DNA of 64,000 nt. It comes from Effrenium voratum. Its lineage: Eukaryota; Sar; Dinophyceae; Suessiales; Symbiodiniaceae. The number at the start of each line of letters is the position of its first letter. Position 1 is the stretch's first letter. Under the pieces are notes generated by a model. That model was not told the DNA's origin and did no database searches. It saw only the letters and a program-made list of their open reading frames with translations. The stretch lies in contig CAUJNA010001513.1 of the NCBI GenBank assembly GCA_963377175.1, positions 2,501-66,500 of the forward strand. The letters are read 5' to 3'. The position numbers and the translations under genes were made by a program. This document shows positions 13,224 to 25,656 of this stretch, one piece after another.

Positions 13224-13297
13224 GCGAGAGCAGTGGCTGCGTGCCGTGGCCCATGCTCCGCGGCTGCTGGTCTGCGCCCACAGCAACCCGGTGCTCG
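13224..13297 (+). CDS. Helicase exon 3: motif Ia
   Basis: Acceptor ttcgag|G, phase carried from exon 2, reading REQWLRAVAHAPRLLVCAHS and NPVL. LLVCAHSN corresponds to motif Ia (usually VLVCAPSN); the usual Pro is His here. Donor GC (CTCG|GCTCC). The open frame continues upstream (ALGVRGTGAAAAVS), so a longer exon beginning at an AG near 13150-13170 is possible but fits the phase less well. Confidence 0.82.
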
Positions 13298-13385
13298 GCT
13301 CCGCGAAACCGCCATCTGGTTTTGGTGGCTTCAGCTCTCGGTGGCTGGCCTTCGGGCCAATCTTTCGTGGCAAAATGCATGATGC

Positions 13386-16300
13386 CCTTTGGTTTTCCTT
13401 TGGTTTCTTTTTGGTTGTCCTGTGGTTTCGCTTTGGTTTCGCTTTGGTTTCTTTCTGGTTGCCCTGTGGTTTCCCCTTGGTTTTCCCTTTGGTTTCTTTT
13501 TGGTTGCCCTGTGGTTTCCCCTTGGTTTTCCCTTTGGTTTCTTTTTGGTTGCCCTGTGGTTTCCCCTCGGTTTCCCTTTGGTTTCTTTTTGGTTGCCCTG
13601 TGGTTTCGCTTTGGTTTCCCCTTGGTTTTCCTTTGGTTTCTTTTTGGTTGCCCTGTGGTTTCGCTTTGGTTTCCCCTTGGTTTTCCTTTGGTTTCTTTTT
13701 GGTTGCCCTGTGGTTTCGCTTTGGTTTCCTTTGGTTTTCCTTTGGTTTCTTTTTGGTTGCCCTGTGGTTTCGCTTTGGTTTCCCCTTGGTTTTCCTTTGG
13801 TTTCTTTTTGGTTGCCCTGTGGTTTCGCTTTGGTTTCCCCTTGGTTTTTTCCTTTGGTTTCTTTTTGGTTGCCCTGTGGTTTCGCTTTGGTTCCCCTTGG
13901 TTTTCCTTTGGTTTCTTTTTGGTTGCCCTGTGGTTTCGCTTTGGTTTCCCCTTGGTTTTCCTTTGGTTTCTTTTTGGTTGCCCTGTGGTTTCGCTTTGGT
14001 TCCCCTTGGTTTTCCTTTGGTTTCTTTTTGTTGCCCTGTTTTGGTTTCCTTTGTTTTTTTTGGTTGCCCTGTGGTTTCCCCTTGGTTTCCCTTTGGTTTC
14101 TTTTTGGTTGCCCTGTGGTTTCGCTTTGGTTTCCCTTTTGTTTCTTTTTGGTTGCCCCGTGGTTTCCCCTTGGTTTCCCTTTGGTTTCTTTTTGGTTGCC
14201 CTGTGGTTTCGCTTTGGTTTCCCCTTGGTTTTCCTTTGGTTTCTTTTTGGTTGCCCTGTGGTTTCGCATTGGTTTTGCTTTGGTTTCTTTTTGGTTGCCC
14301 TGTAGTTTGGCTTTGGTTTCCCCTTGGTTTTTCCTTTTGGTTTTCTTTTTGGTTGCCCTGTGGTTTCGCTTTGGTTCGCTTTGGTTTTCCTTTGGTTTCT
14401 TTTTGGTTGCCCTGTGGTTTCGCTTACAGCTTCCCCTTGGTTTTCCTTTGGTTTCTTTTTGGTTCCTATGGTTTCGTAACTTTAGTTTCCCCTTGGTTTT
14501 TTCCTTTGGTTTCTTTTTGGTTGCCGGGGACGGTCGCTTTGGTTTTCCCCTTGCTTTTCCCTTTGGTTTCTTTTTGGTTGCCCTGTGGTTTAGCTTGGTT
14601 TCCCTTGGTTTCTTTGGTTTCTTTTGGTTTGCCCTGTGGTTTAACTTTGGTTTCTAACTTGGTTTTCCTTTGGTTTCTTTTGGTTGCCCAGGAGTTTATT
14701 TTGGTTCCCTTGTGGTTTTCTTTGGTTTCTTTTTGGTTGCCCTTGTGGTTTAGCTTGGTTTCCTTGGTTTTCCTTTGGTTTTCTTTTTGGTTGCCCTGTG
14801 GTTTAACTTTGGTTTCCCCTTGGTTTTTCCTTTGGTTTCTTTTTGGTTGCCTATGGTTTGGCTTTGGTTTCCCTTTGGTTTCTTTTTGGTTGCCCTGTGG
14901 TTTCCGGCTTTTGGTTTTCCTTTGGTTTCTTTTTGGTTGCCCTGTGGTTTCGCTTTGGTTTCGCTTTGGTTTTCCTTTGGTTTCTTTCTGGTTGCCCTGT
15001 GGTTTCGCTTTGGTTTCCCCTTGGTTTTTTCTTTGGTTTCTTTTTGGTTGCCCTGTGGTTTCCCCTTGGTTTTCCTTTGGTTTCTTTTTGGTTGCCCTGT
15101 GGTTTCGCTTTGGTTTCCCCTTGGTTTTCCTTTGGGTTCTTTTTGGTTGCCCTTTGGTTTCGCTTTGGTTTCCCCTTGGTTTTCCTTTGGTTTCTTTTTG
15201 GTTGCCCTGTGGTTTCTTTTTGGTTCCCCTTTGGTTTCTTTTTGGTTGCCCTGTGGTTTCGCTTTGGTTTCCCCTTGGTTTTCCTTTGGTTTCTTTTTGG
15301 TTGCCCTGTGGTTTCGCTTTGGTTTCGCTTTGGTTTTCCTTTGGTTTCTTTCTGGTTGCCCTGTGTTGAGTGCTTTAAGACAGCCAAGGGGCGGGTGGTC
15401 CGGTATTGTGGCAATTGGAAGAGCGAACGGGCAGTTTCTTTTGGTTTTCCTTTGGTTTCTTTTTGGTTGCCCTGTGGTTTGGCTTTGGTTTCCCCTTGGT
15501 TTTCTTTGGTTTCTTTTGGTTGCCCTGTGGTTTAGCTTTTGGTTTCCCCTTGGTTTTCCTTTGGTTTCTTTTTGGTTGCCCTGTGGTTTGGCTTTGGTTT
15601 CCCACTTGGTTTTTCCTTTTTGGTTTCTTTTGGTTGCCCTGTGGTTCCGGCTTTGGTTTTCCCTTGGTTTCCTTTGGTTTCTTTTTGGTTGCCCTGTGGT
15701 TTCGGCTTTGGTTTCCCCTTGGTTTTCCTTTGGTTTTCTTTTTGGTTGGCATGTGGATTTGGCTTTGGTTTCCCCTTGGTTTTCCTTTGGTTTCTTTTTG
15801 GTTGCCCTGTGGTTTTGGCTTTGGTTTCCCCTTGGTTTTCCTTTGGTTTCTTTTTGGTTGTCCTGTGGTTTCGGCTTTGGTTTCCCCTTGGTTTTCCTTT
15901 GGTTTCCTTTTTGGTTGCCCATTAGTTTCGTTTGGTTTCCCCTTGGTTTTCCTTTGGTTTCTTTTTGGTTGCCCTGTGGTTTGGCTTTGGTTTCCCCTTG
16001 GTTTTCCTTTGGTTTCTGTTTTGGTTGCCTGGTTTAGCTTTGGTTTCCCCTTGGTTTCTTTTTGGTTGCCCTGTGGTTTCGCTTTGGTTTCCCTTGGTTT
16101 CTTTGGTTTCTTTTTGGTTGCCCTGTGGGTTTCGCTTTGGTTTCCCCTTGGTTTTCCTTTGGTTTCTTTTTGGTTGCCCTGTGGTTTCGCTTTGGTTTCC
16201 CCTTGGTTTTCCTTTGGTTTCTTTTTGGTTGTCCTGTGGTTTCGCTTTGGTTTCCCCTTGGTTTTCCTTTGGTTTCTTTTTGGTTGCCCTGTGGTTTCGT

Positions 16301-19300
16301 TTTGGTTTCCCCTTGGTTTTCCTTTGGTTTCTTTTTGGTTGCCCTGTGGTTTCGCTTTGGTTTCCCCTTGGTTTTCCTTTGGTTTCTGTTTTGGTTGCCC
16401 TGTGGTTTCGCTTTGGTTTCCCCTTGGTTTCTTTTTGGTTGCCCTGTGGTTTCGCTTTGGTTTCCCCTTGGTTTTTCTTTGGTTTCTTTTTGGTTGCCCT
16501 GTGGTTTCGCTTTGGTTTCCCCTTGGTTTTCCTTTGGTTTCTTTTTGGTTGCCCTGTGGTTTCGCTTTGGTTTCCCCTTGGTTTTCCTTTGGTTTCTTTT
16601 TGGTTGCCCTGTGGTTTCGCTTTTGTTTCCCTTTGGTTTCCCTTTGGCTGCCCAGTGGTTTCGCTTTGGTTTCCCCTTGGTTTTCCTTTGGTTTCTTTTT
16701 GGTTGCCCTGTGGTTTCGCTTTGGTTTCCCCTTGGTTTTCCTTTGGTTTCTTTTTAGTTGCCCTTTGGTTTCTTTTTGGTTGCCCTGTGGTTTCGCTTTG
16801 GTTTCCCCTTGGATTTCCTTTGGTTTCTTTTTGGTTGCCCTGTGGTTTCGCTTTGGTTTCCCCTTGGTTTTCCTTTGGTTTCTTTTTGGTTGCCCTGTGG
16901 TTTCGCTTTGGTTCCCCTTGGTTTTCCTTTGGTTTCTTTTTGGTTGCCCTGTGGTTTCGCTTTGGTTTCCCTTTGTTTTTTTTTGGTTGCCCTGTGGTTT
17001 CCCCTTGGTTTCCCTTTGGTTTCTTTTTGGTTGCCCTGTGGTTTCGCTTTGGTTTCCCTTTGTTTCTTTTTGGTTGCCCCGTGGTTTCCCCTTGGTTTCC
17101 CTTTGGTTTCTTTTTGGTTGCCCTGTGGTTTCGCTTTGGTTTCCCCTTGGTTTTCCTTTGGTTTCTTTTTGGTTGCCCTGTGGTTTCGCTTTGGTTTCCC
17201 CTTGGTTTTCCTTTGGTTTCTTTTTGGTTGCCCTGTGGTTTCGCTTTGGTTTCCCCTTGGTTTTCCTTTGTTTTCTTTTTGGTTGCCCTGTGGTTTCGTT
17301 TTGGTTTCCCCTTGGTTTTCCTTTGGTTTCTTTTTGGTTGCCCTGTGGTTTCGCTTTGGTTTCCCCTTGGTTTTCCTTTGGTTTCTTTTTGGTTGCCCTG
17401 TGGTTTCGCTTTGGTTTCGCTTTGGTTTTCCTTTGGTTTCTTTTTGGTTGCCCTGTGGTTTCGCTTTGGTTTCCCCTTGGTTTTTCTTTGGTTTCTTTTT
17501 GGTTGCCCTGTGGTTTCGCTTTGGTTTCCCCTTGGTTTTCCTTTGGTTTCTTTTTGGCCCTTTGGTATCTTTTTGGTTGCCCTGTGGTTTCGCTTTGGTT
17601 TTCCTTTGGTTGCCCTGTGGTTTGGCTTTGGTTTCCCCTTGGTTTTCCTTTGGTTTCTTTTTGGTTGCCCTGTGGTTTCGCTTTGGTTTCTTTTTGGTTC
17701 CCCTTTGGTTTCTTTTTGGTTGCCCTGTGGTTTCGCTTTGGTTTTCCTTTGGTTTCTTTTTGGTTGCCCTGTGGTTTCGCTTTGGTTTCCCCTTGGTTTT
17801 TCTTTGGTTTCTTTTTGGTTGCCCTGTGGTTTCGCTTTGGTTTCCCTTTGGTTTGTTTCTGGTGGCCCTGTGGTTTCGCTTTGGTTTCCCCTTGGTTTTC
17901 CTTTGGTTTCTTTTGGTTGCCCTGTGGTTTCGCTTTGGTTTCCCTTTGGTTTTTTTTTGGTTTCTTTTTGGTGGCCCTGTGGTTTCGCTTTGGTTTCCCC
18001 TTGGTTTTCCTTTGGTTTCTTTTTGGTTGCCCTGTGGTTTCGCTTTGGTTTCCCCTTAGTTTTCCTTTGGTTGCTTTTTGGTTGCCCTGTGGTTTCGCTT
18101 TGGTTTCGCTTTGGTTTTCCTTTGGTTTCTTTTTGGTTGCCCTGTGGTTTCGCTTTGGTTTCGCTTTGGTTTTCCTTTGGTTTCTTTTTGGTTGCCCTGT
18201 GGTTTCGCTTTGGTTTCGCTTTAGTTTTCCTTTGGTTTCTTTTTGGTTGCCCTGTGGTTTCGCTTTGGCTTCCCCTTGGTTTTCCTTTGGTTTCTTTTTG
18301 GTTGCCCTGTGGTTTCGCTCTGGTTTCCCTTTGGTTTTTTGGTTGCCCTGTGGTTTCGCTTTGGTTTTCCCCTTGGTTTCCTTTGGTTTCTTTTTGGTTG
18401 CCCTGTGGTTTAGCTTTGGTTTCCCTTTGGTTTTCCTTTGGTTTCTTTTTTGGTTGCCCTGTGGTTTTCGCTTTTGGTTTCCCCTTGGTTTTCCTTTGGT
18501 TTCTTTTTGGTTGCTTGTGGTTTCGCTTTGGCTTCCCCTTGGTTTCCTTTGGTTTCTTTTTGGTTGCCCTGTGGTTTCGCTTTGGTTTCCCCTTGGTTTT
18601 CCTTTGGTTTCTTTTTGGTTGCCCTGTGGTTTCGCTTTGGTTTCCCCTTTGTTTTGCTTTGGTTTCTTTCTGGTTGCCCTGTGGTTTCGCTTTAGTTTTC
18701 CTTTGGTTTCTTTTTGGTTGCCCTGTGGTTTCGCTTTGGTTTTCCTTTGGGTTTTTTTTGGTTGCCCTGTGGTTTCGCTTTGGTTTCCCTTTGGTTTCTT
18801 TTTGGTTGCCCTGTGGTTTCGCTTTGGTTTCCCCTTGGTTTTCCTTTGGTTTCTTTTTGGTTGCCCTGTGGTTTCGCTTTGGTTTCGCCTTGGTTTTCCT
18901 TTGGTTTCTTTTTGGTTGCCCTGTGGTTTCGCTTTGGTTTCCCCTTGGTTTTCCTTTGGTTTCTTTTTGGTTGCCCTGTGGTTTCGCTTTGGTTTCCCCT
19001 TGGTTTTCCTTTGGTTTCTTTTTGGTTGCCCTGTGGTTTAGCTTTGGTTTCCTTGGTTTTTCCTCTGGTTTCTTTTTTGGTTGCCTGGTTTTCGTTTTGG
19101 TTTCCCCTTGGTTTTCCTTTGGTTTCTTTTTGGTTGCCCTGTGGTTTTGGCTTTGGTTTTCCCCTTGGTAGTTTTCCTTTGGTTTCTTTTGAACTTGCCT
19201 GTGGTTTCGCTTTGGTTTCCCCTTGGTTTTCCTTTGGTTTCTTTTTGGTTGCCCTGTGGTTTAGCTTTTGTTTCCCTTTGGTTTCCCTTTGGCTGCCCAG

Positions 19301-22300
19301 TGGTTCGCTTTGGTTTCCCTTGATTTTCAGGGTAGCTGCTGAATGCCAGTTTTCGCCTGTGGTTTCGCTTTTGGTTTCCCCTTGGTTTTCCTTTGGTTTC
19401 TTTTTGGTTGCCCTGTGGTTTCGCTTTGGTTTCCCTTGGTTTTCCTTTGGTTTTCTTTTGGTTGCCCTCATGGTTTCGCTTTGGTTTCCCCTTGGTTTTC
19501 CTTTGGTTTCTGTTTTGGTTGCCCTGTGTAGTTTCGCTTTGGTTTCCCCTTGGTTTTCCTTTGGTTTCTTTTGGTTGCCCTGTGGTTTCGCTTTGGTTTT
19601 CCCCTTGGTTTTCCTTTGGTTTTCTTTTTGGTCGCCCTGTGGTTTAGCTTTTTTCACTCTTGGTTTCCTTTGGTTTCAGCTTTTGGTCGCCCAATGGTTT
19701 CGCTTTAGTTTCCCCTTTGTTTTCCTTTAGTTTCTTTTGGTTGCCCTGTGGTTTTGGCTTTGGTTTCCCCTTGGTTTTCCTTTGGTTTCTTTTTGGTTGC
19801 CCTGGTTTAAGCTTTGGTTTCCCCTTGGTTTTCCTTTGGTTTCTTTTTGGTTGCCCTGTGGTTTCGCTTTGGTTTCCCTTGAACCTTGGATGGCTTTTAG
19901 TTGCCCCTGTGGTTTAGCTTTGGTTTTCCCCTTGGTTTTCCTTTGGTTTCTTTTTGGTTGCCCTGTGGTTTCGCTTTGGGACTTCCCCTTGGTTTCCTTT
20001 GGTTTCTTTTTGGTTGCCCTGTGGTTTACGCTTTGGTTTCCCTTGGTTTTCCTTTGGTTTCTTTTTGGTTGCCCTGTGGTTTCGCTTTGGTTTTCCCCGT
20101 GGTTTTCCTTTTGGTTTCTTTTTGGTTGCCCTGTGGTTCGCTAGTTTATGGTTTTCTTTGGTTTCCTTTGGTTTGCCTGGTTTATTTTGGTTTCCCTTGG
20201 TTTTCCTTTGGTTTTCTTTTGGTTGCCCTGTGGTTTGCTTTGGTTTCCCCTTGGTTTTCCTTTGGTTTCTTTTGGTTGCCCTGTGGTTTCGCTTTGGTTT
20301 CCCCTTGGTTTTTCCCTTTGGTTTCTTTTTGGTTGCCCTGTGGTTTCGCTTTGGTATCCCCTTGGTTTTCCTTTGGTTTCTTTTTGGTTGCCCTGTGGTT
20401 TCGGCTTTGGTTTCCCTTGGTTTCCTTTAGTTTCTTTTTGGTTGCCCTGTGGTTTTAGCTTTGGTTTTCCCCTTGGTTTTCCTTTGGTTTCTTTTTGGTT
20501 GCCCTGTGGTTTAGCTTGGTTTCCCTTGGTTTCCCTTTGGTTCTTTTTTAATTAGCCCAATGGTTTTATTTGGTTTCCCCTTGGTTTTCCTTTGGTTTCT
20601 TTTTGGTTGCCCTGTGGTTTAGCTTTGGTTTCCCTTGGTTTTCCTTTGGTTTCTTTTTGGTTGCCCTGTGGTTTCGCTTTGGTTTCCCCTTGGTTTTCCT
20701 TTGGTTTCTTTTGGTCGCCCTGTGGTTTATTTAGTTCCCCTTGGTTTCCTTTGGTTTCTTTTTGGTTGCCCTGTCAGTTCCTTTAGTTCCTTGGTTCCTT
20801 TGGTTTTCTTTTTGGTTGCCCTGTGGTTTTAGCTGTGGTTTCCCCATGGTTTTCCTTTGGTTTCTTTTTGGTTGCCCTGTGGTTTAGAAACTGGTTTCCC
20901 CTTGGTTTTCCTTTGGTTTCTTTTGGTCGCCCTGTGGTTTCGCTTTGGTTTCCTCTTGGTTTTCCTTTGGTTTGTTTTGGTGGCCCAATGGATTCAGCTT
21001 TGTTTCCCCTTGGTTTTCCTTTGGTTTCTTTTTGGTTGCCCTGTGGTTTTTCGCTTTGGTTTCCTTGGTTTTTCCTTCGGGGATGCTCCCAGACAGGGAA
21101 TCTTTCTGGGACCCGGGCGGAAATGGCTGATTGATGATGTTGGTTCTTTGGTTGCCCTGTGGTTTAGCTTTGGTTTCCCCTTGGTTTCCTTTGGTTTCTT
21201 TGGTTGCCTGTGGTTTCGCTTTGGTTTCCCCTTGGTTTTCCTTTGGTTTCTTTTGGTTGCCTGTGGTTCGCTTTGGTTTCCCTTGGTTTCCCTTTGGTTT
21301 TCTTTTTGGTTGCCCTGTGGTTTCGCTTTGGTTTCCCCTTGGTTTCCTTTGGTTTCTTTTTGGTTGCCCCTGTGGTTTCGCTTTGGTTTTCCCCTTGGTT
21401 TCCTTTGGTTTTCTTTTTGATAAGCCTGTGGTTTTACTGCTTTGGTTTCCTCTTGGTTTTCCTTTGGTTTTGGCTTTGAGGTAAGCCCAATGGTTTCGCT
21501 TTGGTTTCCCCTTGGTTTTCCTTTGGTTTCTTTTAGTTTGCCCTGTGGTTTTTGCTTTGGTTTCCCTTGGTTTTCCTTTGGTTTCTTTTGGTTGCCCTGT
21601 GGTTTCGCTTTGGTTTCCCCTTGGTTTTCCTTTGGTTTCTTTTTGGTTGCCCTGTGGTTTAGCTTTGGTTTCCCCTTGGTTTTCCTTTGGTTTCTTTTTG
21701 GTTGCCCTGTGGTTTCGGCTTTTTGTTTCCCTTTGGGTTCCCTTTGGCTGCCCAGTGGTTTTAACTTTGGTTTCCCCTTGGTTTTCCTTTAGTTTCTTTT
21801 TGGTTGCCCTGTGGTTTAGCTTTTGTTTCTTTTGGTTCCCTTTGGTTTCTTTTTGGTTGCCCTGGTTTCGCTTTGGTTTCCCCTTGGTTTTCCTTTTGGT
21901 TTCTTTAGTTTGCCCTGTCATGGTTTTAGCTTTGGTTTCCCCTTGGTTTTCCACTGGTTTCTTGCTCCAACCCCTGTGGTTTGGCTTTGGTTTTCCCCTT
22001 GGTTTTCCTTTGGTTTCTTTTGGTTGCCTGTGGTTTCGCTTTGGCTTCCTTGGTTTTCCTTTGGTTTCTTTTTGGTTGCCTGTGGTTTCGCTTTGGTTTT
22101 CCCCTTGGTTTTCCTTTGGTTTCCTTTTGGTTGCCCTGTGGTTCGCTTTGGTTTCCCTTGGTTTTTCCTTTGGTTTCTTTTGGTTGCCCTGTGGTTTAGC
22201 TTTGGTTCCCCTTGGTTTTCCTCTGGTTTCTTTTGGTTGCCCAGTGGATTTCGTTTTGGTTTTCCCCTTGGTTTTCCTTTGGTTTCTTTTTGGTTGCCCT

Positions 22301-25232
22301 GTGGTTTCGCTTTGGTTTCCCCTTGGTTTCCTTTGGTTTTCTTTTTGGTTGCCCTGTGGTTTTAGCTTTGGTTTCCCCTTGGTTTTCCTTTGGTTTCTTT
22401 TTGGTTGCCCTGTGGTTTCGCTTTTGTTTCCCTTTGGTTTTCCCTTTGGCTGCCAGTGGTTTCGCTTTGGTTTCCTTGGTTTTCTTTGGTTTCTTTTTGG
22501 TTGCCCTGTGGTTTGACTTTGGTTTCCCCTTGGTTTTCCTTTGGTTTCTTTTTGGTTGCCCTGTGGTTTCGCTTTGGTTTCCCCTTGGTTTTCCTTTGGT
22601 TTCTTTTTGGTTGCCCTGTGGTTTTAGCTTTGGTTTCCCTTGGTTTTCCTTTGGTTTTTCTTTTTTTTTTGGTTGCCCTGTGGTTTTGCTTTGGTTTCCC
22701 CTTGGTTTTCCTTTGGTTTCTTTTTGGTTGCCCCTGTGGTTTTGCTTTGGTTTCCTTGGTTTTCCTTTGGTTTTCTTTTTGGTCATCCCTGTGGTTTCGC
22801 TTTGGTTTCCTCTTGGTTTTCCTTTGGTTTCTTTTTGGTCGCCCAATGGTTTCGCTGGTTTTCCTTGGTTTCCTTTGGTTTCTTTTTGGTTGCTTTGTGG
22901 TTTAAGCTGCAATCTTTGGACTGAGCTTTGGTTTCTTTTTGCGACCTGAAATGACCGCTGGTTTCCCCTTGGTCTTCCTTTGGTTTCTTTTTGGTTGCCC
23001 TGTGGTTTAAAGCTTTTGTTTCCCTTTGGTTTCTTTTTGGTTGCCCTGTGGTTGGCTTTGGTTTCCCCTTGGTTTTCCTTTGGTTCTTTTTGGTTGCCCT
23101 TTGGTTCAGCTTTGGTTTCCTAGGTTTCCTTCAGTTTTCTTTGGTTTCCCTGTGGTTTTAGCTTTGGTTTCCTTGGTTTTCCTTTGGTTGCTTTTTGGCC
23201 CCCCTGTGGTTCGCTTTGAACTAACCATTAAGTTTTCCTTTTGGTTTCTTTTTGGTTGTTGCCCACTGTGGTTCGCTTTGGTTTCCCCTTGGTTTTCCTT
23301 TGGTTTCTTTTTGGTTGCCCTGTGGTTTAACTTTGGTTTTCCTTTTGGTTTCCTTTGCGTTTCTTTTTGGTTGGCCTGTGGTTTCGCTTTGGTTTCCCTT
23401 GGTTTCCTTTGGTTTCTTTTTGGTTGCCCTGTGGTTCAGCTTTAGTTTCCCCTTGGTTTTCCTTTGGTTTTCTTTTTGATCGCCAATGGTTTCGCTTTGG
23501 TTTCCCTTGGTTTTCCTTTGGTTTCTTTTTGGTTGCCCTATTAGTTTTGCTTTGGTTTCCCCTTGGTTTTCCTTTGGTTTCTTTTGGGTTGCCCTGTGGT
23601 TCTAGCCTGGTTTCCCCTTGGTTTCCTTTGGTTTCTTTTTGGTTGCCTGTGGTTTCGCTTTGGTTTTCCCCTTGGTTTTCCTTTGGTTTCTTTTTGGTTG
23701 CCCTGTGGTTTCGCTTTGGTTTCCCTTGGTTTTCCTTTGGTTTCTTTTTGGTTGCCTGTGGTGTCGCTTTGGTTTCCCTTGGTTTTCCTTTGGTTTCTTT
23801 TTGGTTGCTCTGTGGTTTTCGCTTTGGTTTCCCGTGGTTTTCCTTTGGTTTCTTTTTGGTTGCCCTGTGGTTTCGCTTTGGTTTCCCCTTGGTTTTCCCT
23901 TTGGTTTCTTTTTGGTTGCCCTGTGGTTTCGCTTTGGTTTCCCCTTGGTTTTCCTTTGGTTTCTTTTTGGTTGCCCTGTGGTTTCTTTTTGCTTTGGTTT
24001 CCCCTTGGTTTTCCTTTGGTTTCTTTTTGGTTGCCCTGTGGTTTCGCTTTGGTTTCCCCTTGGTTTTTCCTTTGGTTTCTTTTGGTTGCCCTGTGGTTTT
24101 TTGGTTTCCCCTTGGTGGTTTCTTTGGTTGCCTGTGGTTTCGCTTTGGTTTCCCCTTGGTTTTCCTTTGGTTTCTTTTTGGTTGCCCTGTGGTTTCGCTT
24201 TGGTTTCCCCTTGGTTTTCCTTTGGTTTCTTTTTGGTTGCCCTGTGGTTTCGCTTTGGTTTCCCCTTGGTTTTCCTTTGGTTTCTTTTTGGTTGCCCTGT
24301 GGTTTCGCTTTGGTTTCCCCTTGGTTTTCCTTTGGTTTCTTTTTGGTTGCCCTGTGATTTCCCCTTGGTTTTCCTTTGGTTTCTTTTTGGTTGCCCTGTG
24401 GATTCGCTTTGGTTTCCTCTTGGTTTTCCTTTGGTTTCTTTTTGGTTGCCCTGTGGTTTCGCTTTGGTTTCCCCTTGGTTTTCCTTTGGTTTCTTTTTGG
24501 TCGCCCTGTGGTTTCGCTTTTGTTTGCCTTTGGTTTCCCTTTGGCTGCCCAGTGGTTTCGCTTTGGTTTCGCTTTGGTTTCCCTTTGGTTTCCCTTTGGC
24601 TGCCCAGTGGTTTCGCTTTGGTTTCGCTTTTTCCCTTTGGTTTTCCTTTGGCTGCCCAGTGGTTTCGCTTTGGTTTCGCTTTGGTTTCCCTTTGGTTTCC
24701 CTTTGGCTGCCCAGTGGTTTCGCTTTGGTTTCGCTTTGGTTTCCCTTTGGTTTCCCTTTGGCTGCCCAGTGGTTTTGCTTTGGTTTCCCTTTGGTTTCCC
24801 TTTGGCTGCCCAGTGGTTTCGCTTTGGTTTCGCTTTGGTTTCCCTTTGGTTTCCCTTTGGCTGCCCAGTGGTTTCGCTTTGGTTTCGCTTTGGTTTCCCT
24901 TTGGTTTCCCTTTGGCTGCCCAGTGGTTTCGCTTTGGTTTCGCTTTGGTTTCCCTTTAGTTTCCCTTTGGCTGCCCAGTGGTTTCGCTTTGGTTTCGCTT
25001 TTGTTTCCCTTTGGTTTCCCTTTGGCTGCCCAGTGGTTTCGCTTTGGTTTCGCTTTGGTTTCCCTTTGGTTTCCCTTTGGCTGCCCAGTGTTTTCGCTTT
25101 GGTTTCGCTTTGGTTTCCCTTTGGTTTCCCTTTGGTTTCCCTTTGGCTGCCCAGTGGTTTCGCTTTGGTTTCCCTTTGGTTTCCCTTTGGTTGCCCTGTG
25201 GTTTCGCTTGGTTTCCCTTTGGTTTCTCTTTA
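13386..25232. repeat. 11.8-kb satellite: 55-bp unit made of five 11-bp subrepeats
   Basis: The typical unit is five 11-mers. Four have the form GGTTT-NNNN-TT, with NNNN = CGCT, CCCC, TCCT and CTTT, and the fifth is GGTTGCCCTGT. About 215 units by length (11,847/55). Units vary by single-base indels and by gain or loss of whole 11-mers. At about 24510-25190 a second type dominates: CGCT, CGCT, CCCT, CCCT and GGCTGCCCAGT. The plus strand has almost no A, so TAA, TAG and TGA are rare and frames of up to about 1,200 codons stay open in all frames; they encode only periodic FGFPLVSFWLPCG-type strings and are not genes. Confidence 0.97.
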
Positions 25233-25516
25233 GCTTAAAAGCCACCCCAAACAGGGAAGACGTGGTTTGTTTTGCGGCAGTGTATTGAACGGGGGTAAGT
25301 TCGTCAAGTGCAAAAGGCTCTTTGTTTTGTGTGAGCTTCACATTTCCAATCAGACTCATAAATTGATTACTTGACCCTGCACATCATGTTCTGGTGTTCA
25401 GGCTGCCGAGACGTGGTTTTCTTTTCTGGCTGACGCGGTTTCTTCCCTGGCTAGTGCAGGGGGGATTGGGCTTTTCACTACACATCCCATTAACCCGCTC
25501 GGGGTAGCTTCCTTTG

Positions 25517-25656
25517 GGTGGTGAAGGGTCTGTGGAATACTACAGATCAACGAGCAAATAGGGAAGAGCCAGGTTTCCAAGAACAAGGTGGTGAAGGGCC
25601 TGTGGAATACCACGCACCAACGAGCAAATAGGGACGAGGCAGGTTTCCAAAAACCA
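25517..25656. repeat. Two-copy 70-bp tandem duplication
   Basis: Both copies start GGTGGTGAAGGG and contain AACGAGCAAATAGGGA; they differ at several sites, so the duplication is not recent. Confidence 0.85.

Noticed and set aside
13389..25288. Very long open frames (up to ~1,200 codons) on both strands
   Set aside because: They follow the 55-bp satellite; stops are absent because the plus strand lacks A. The products are periodic FGFPLVSFWLPCG or RNQRETKGKP strings present in every frame.
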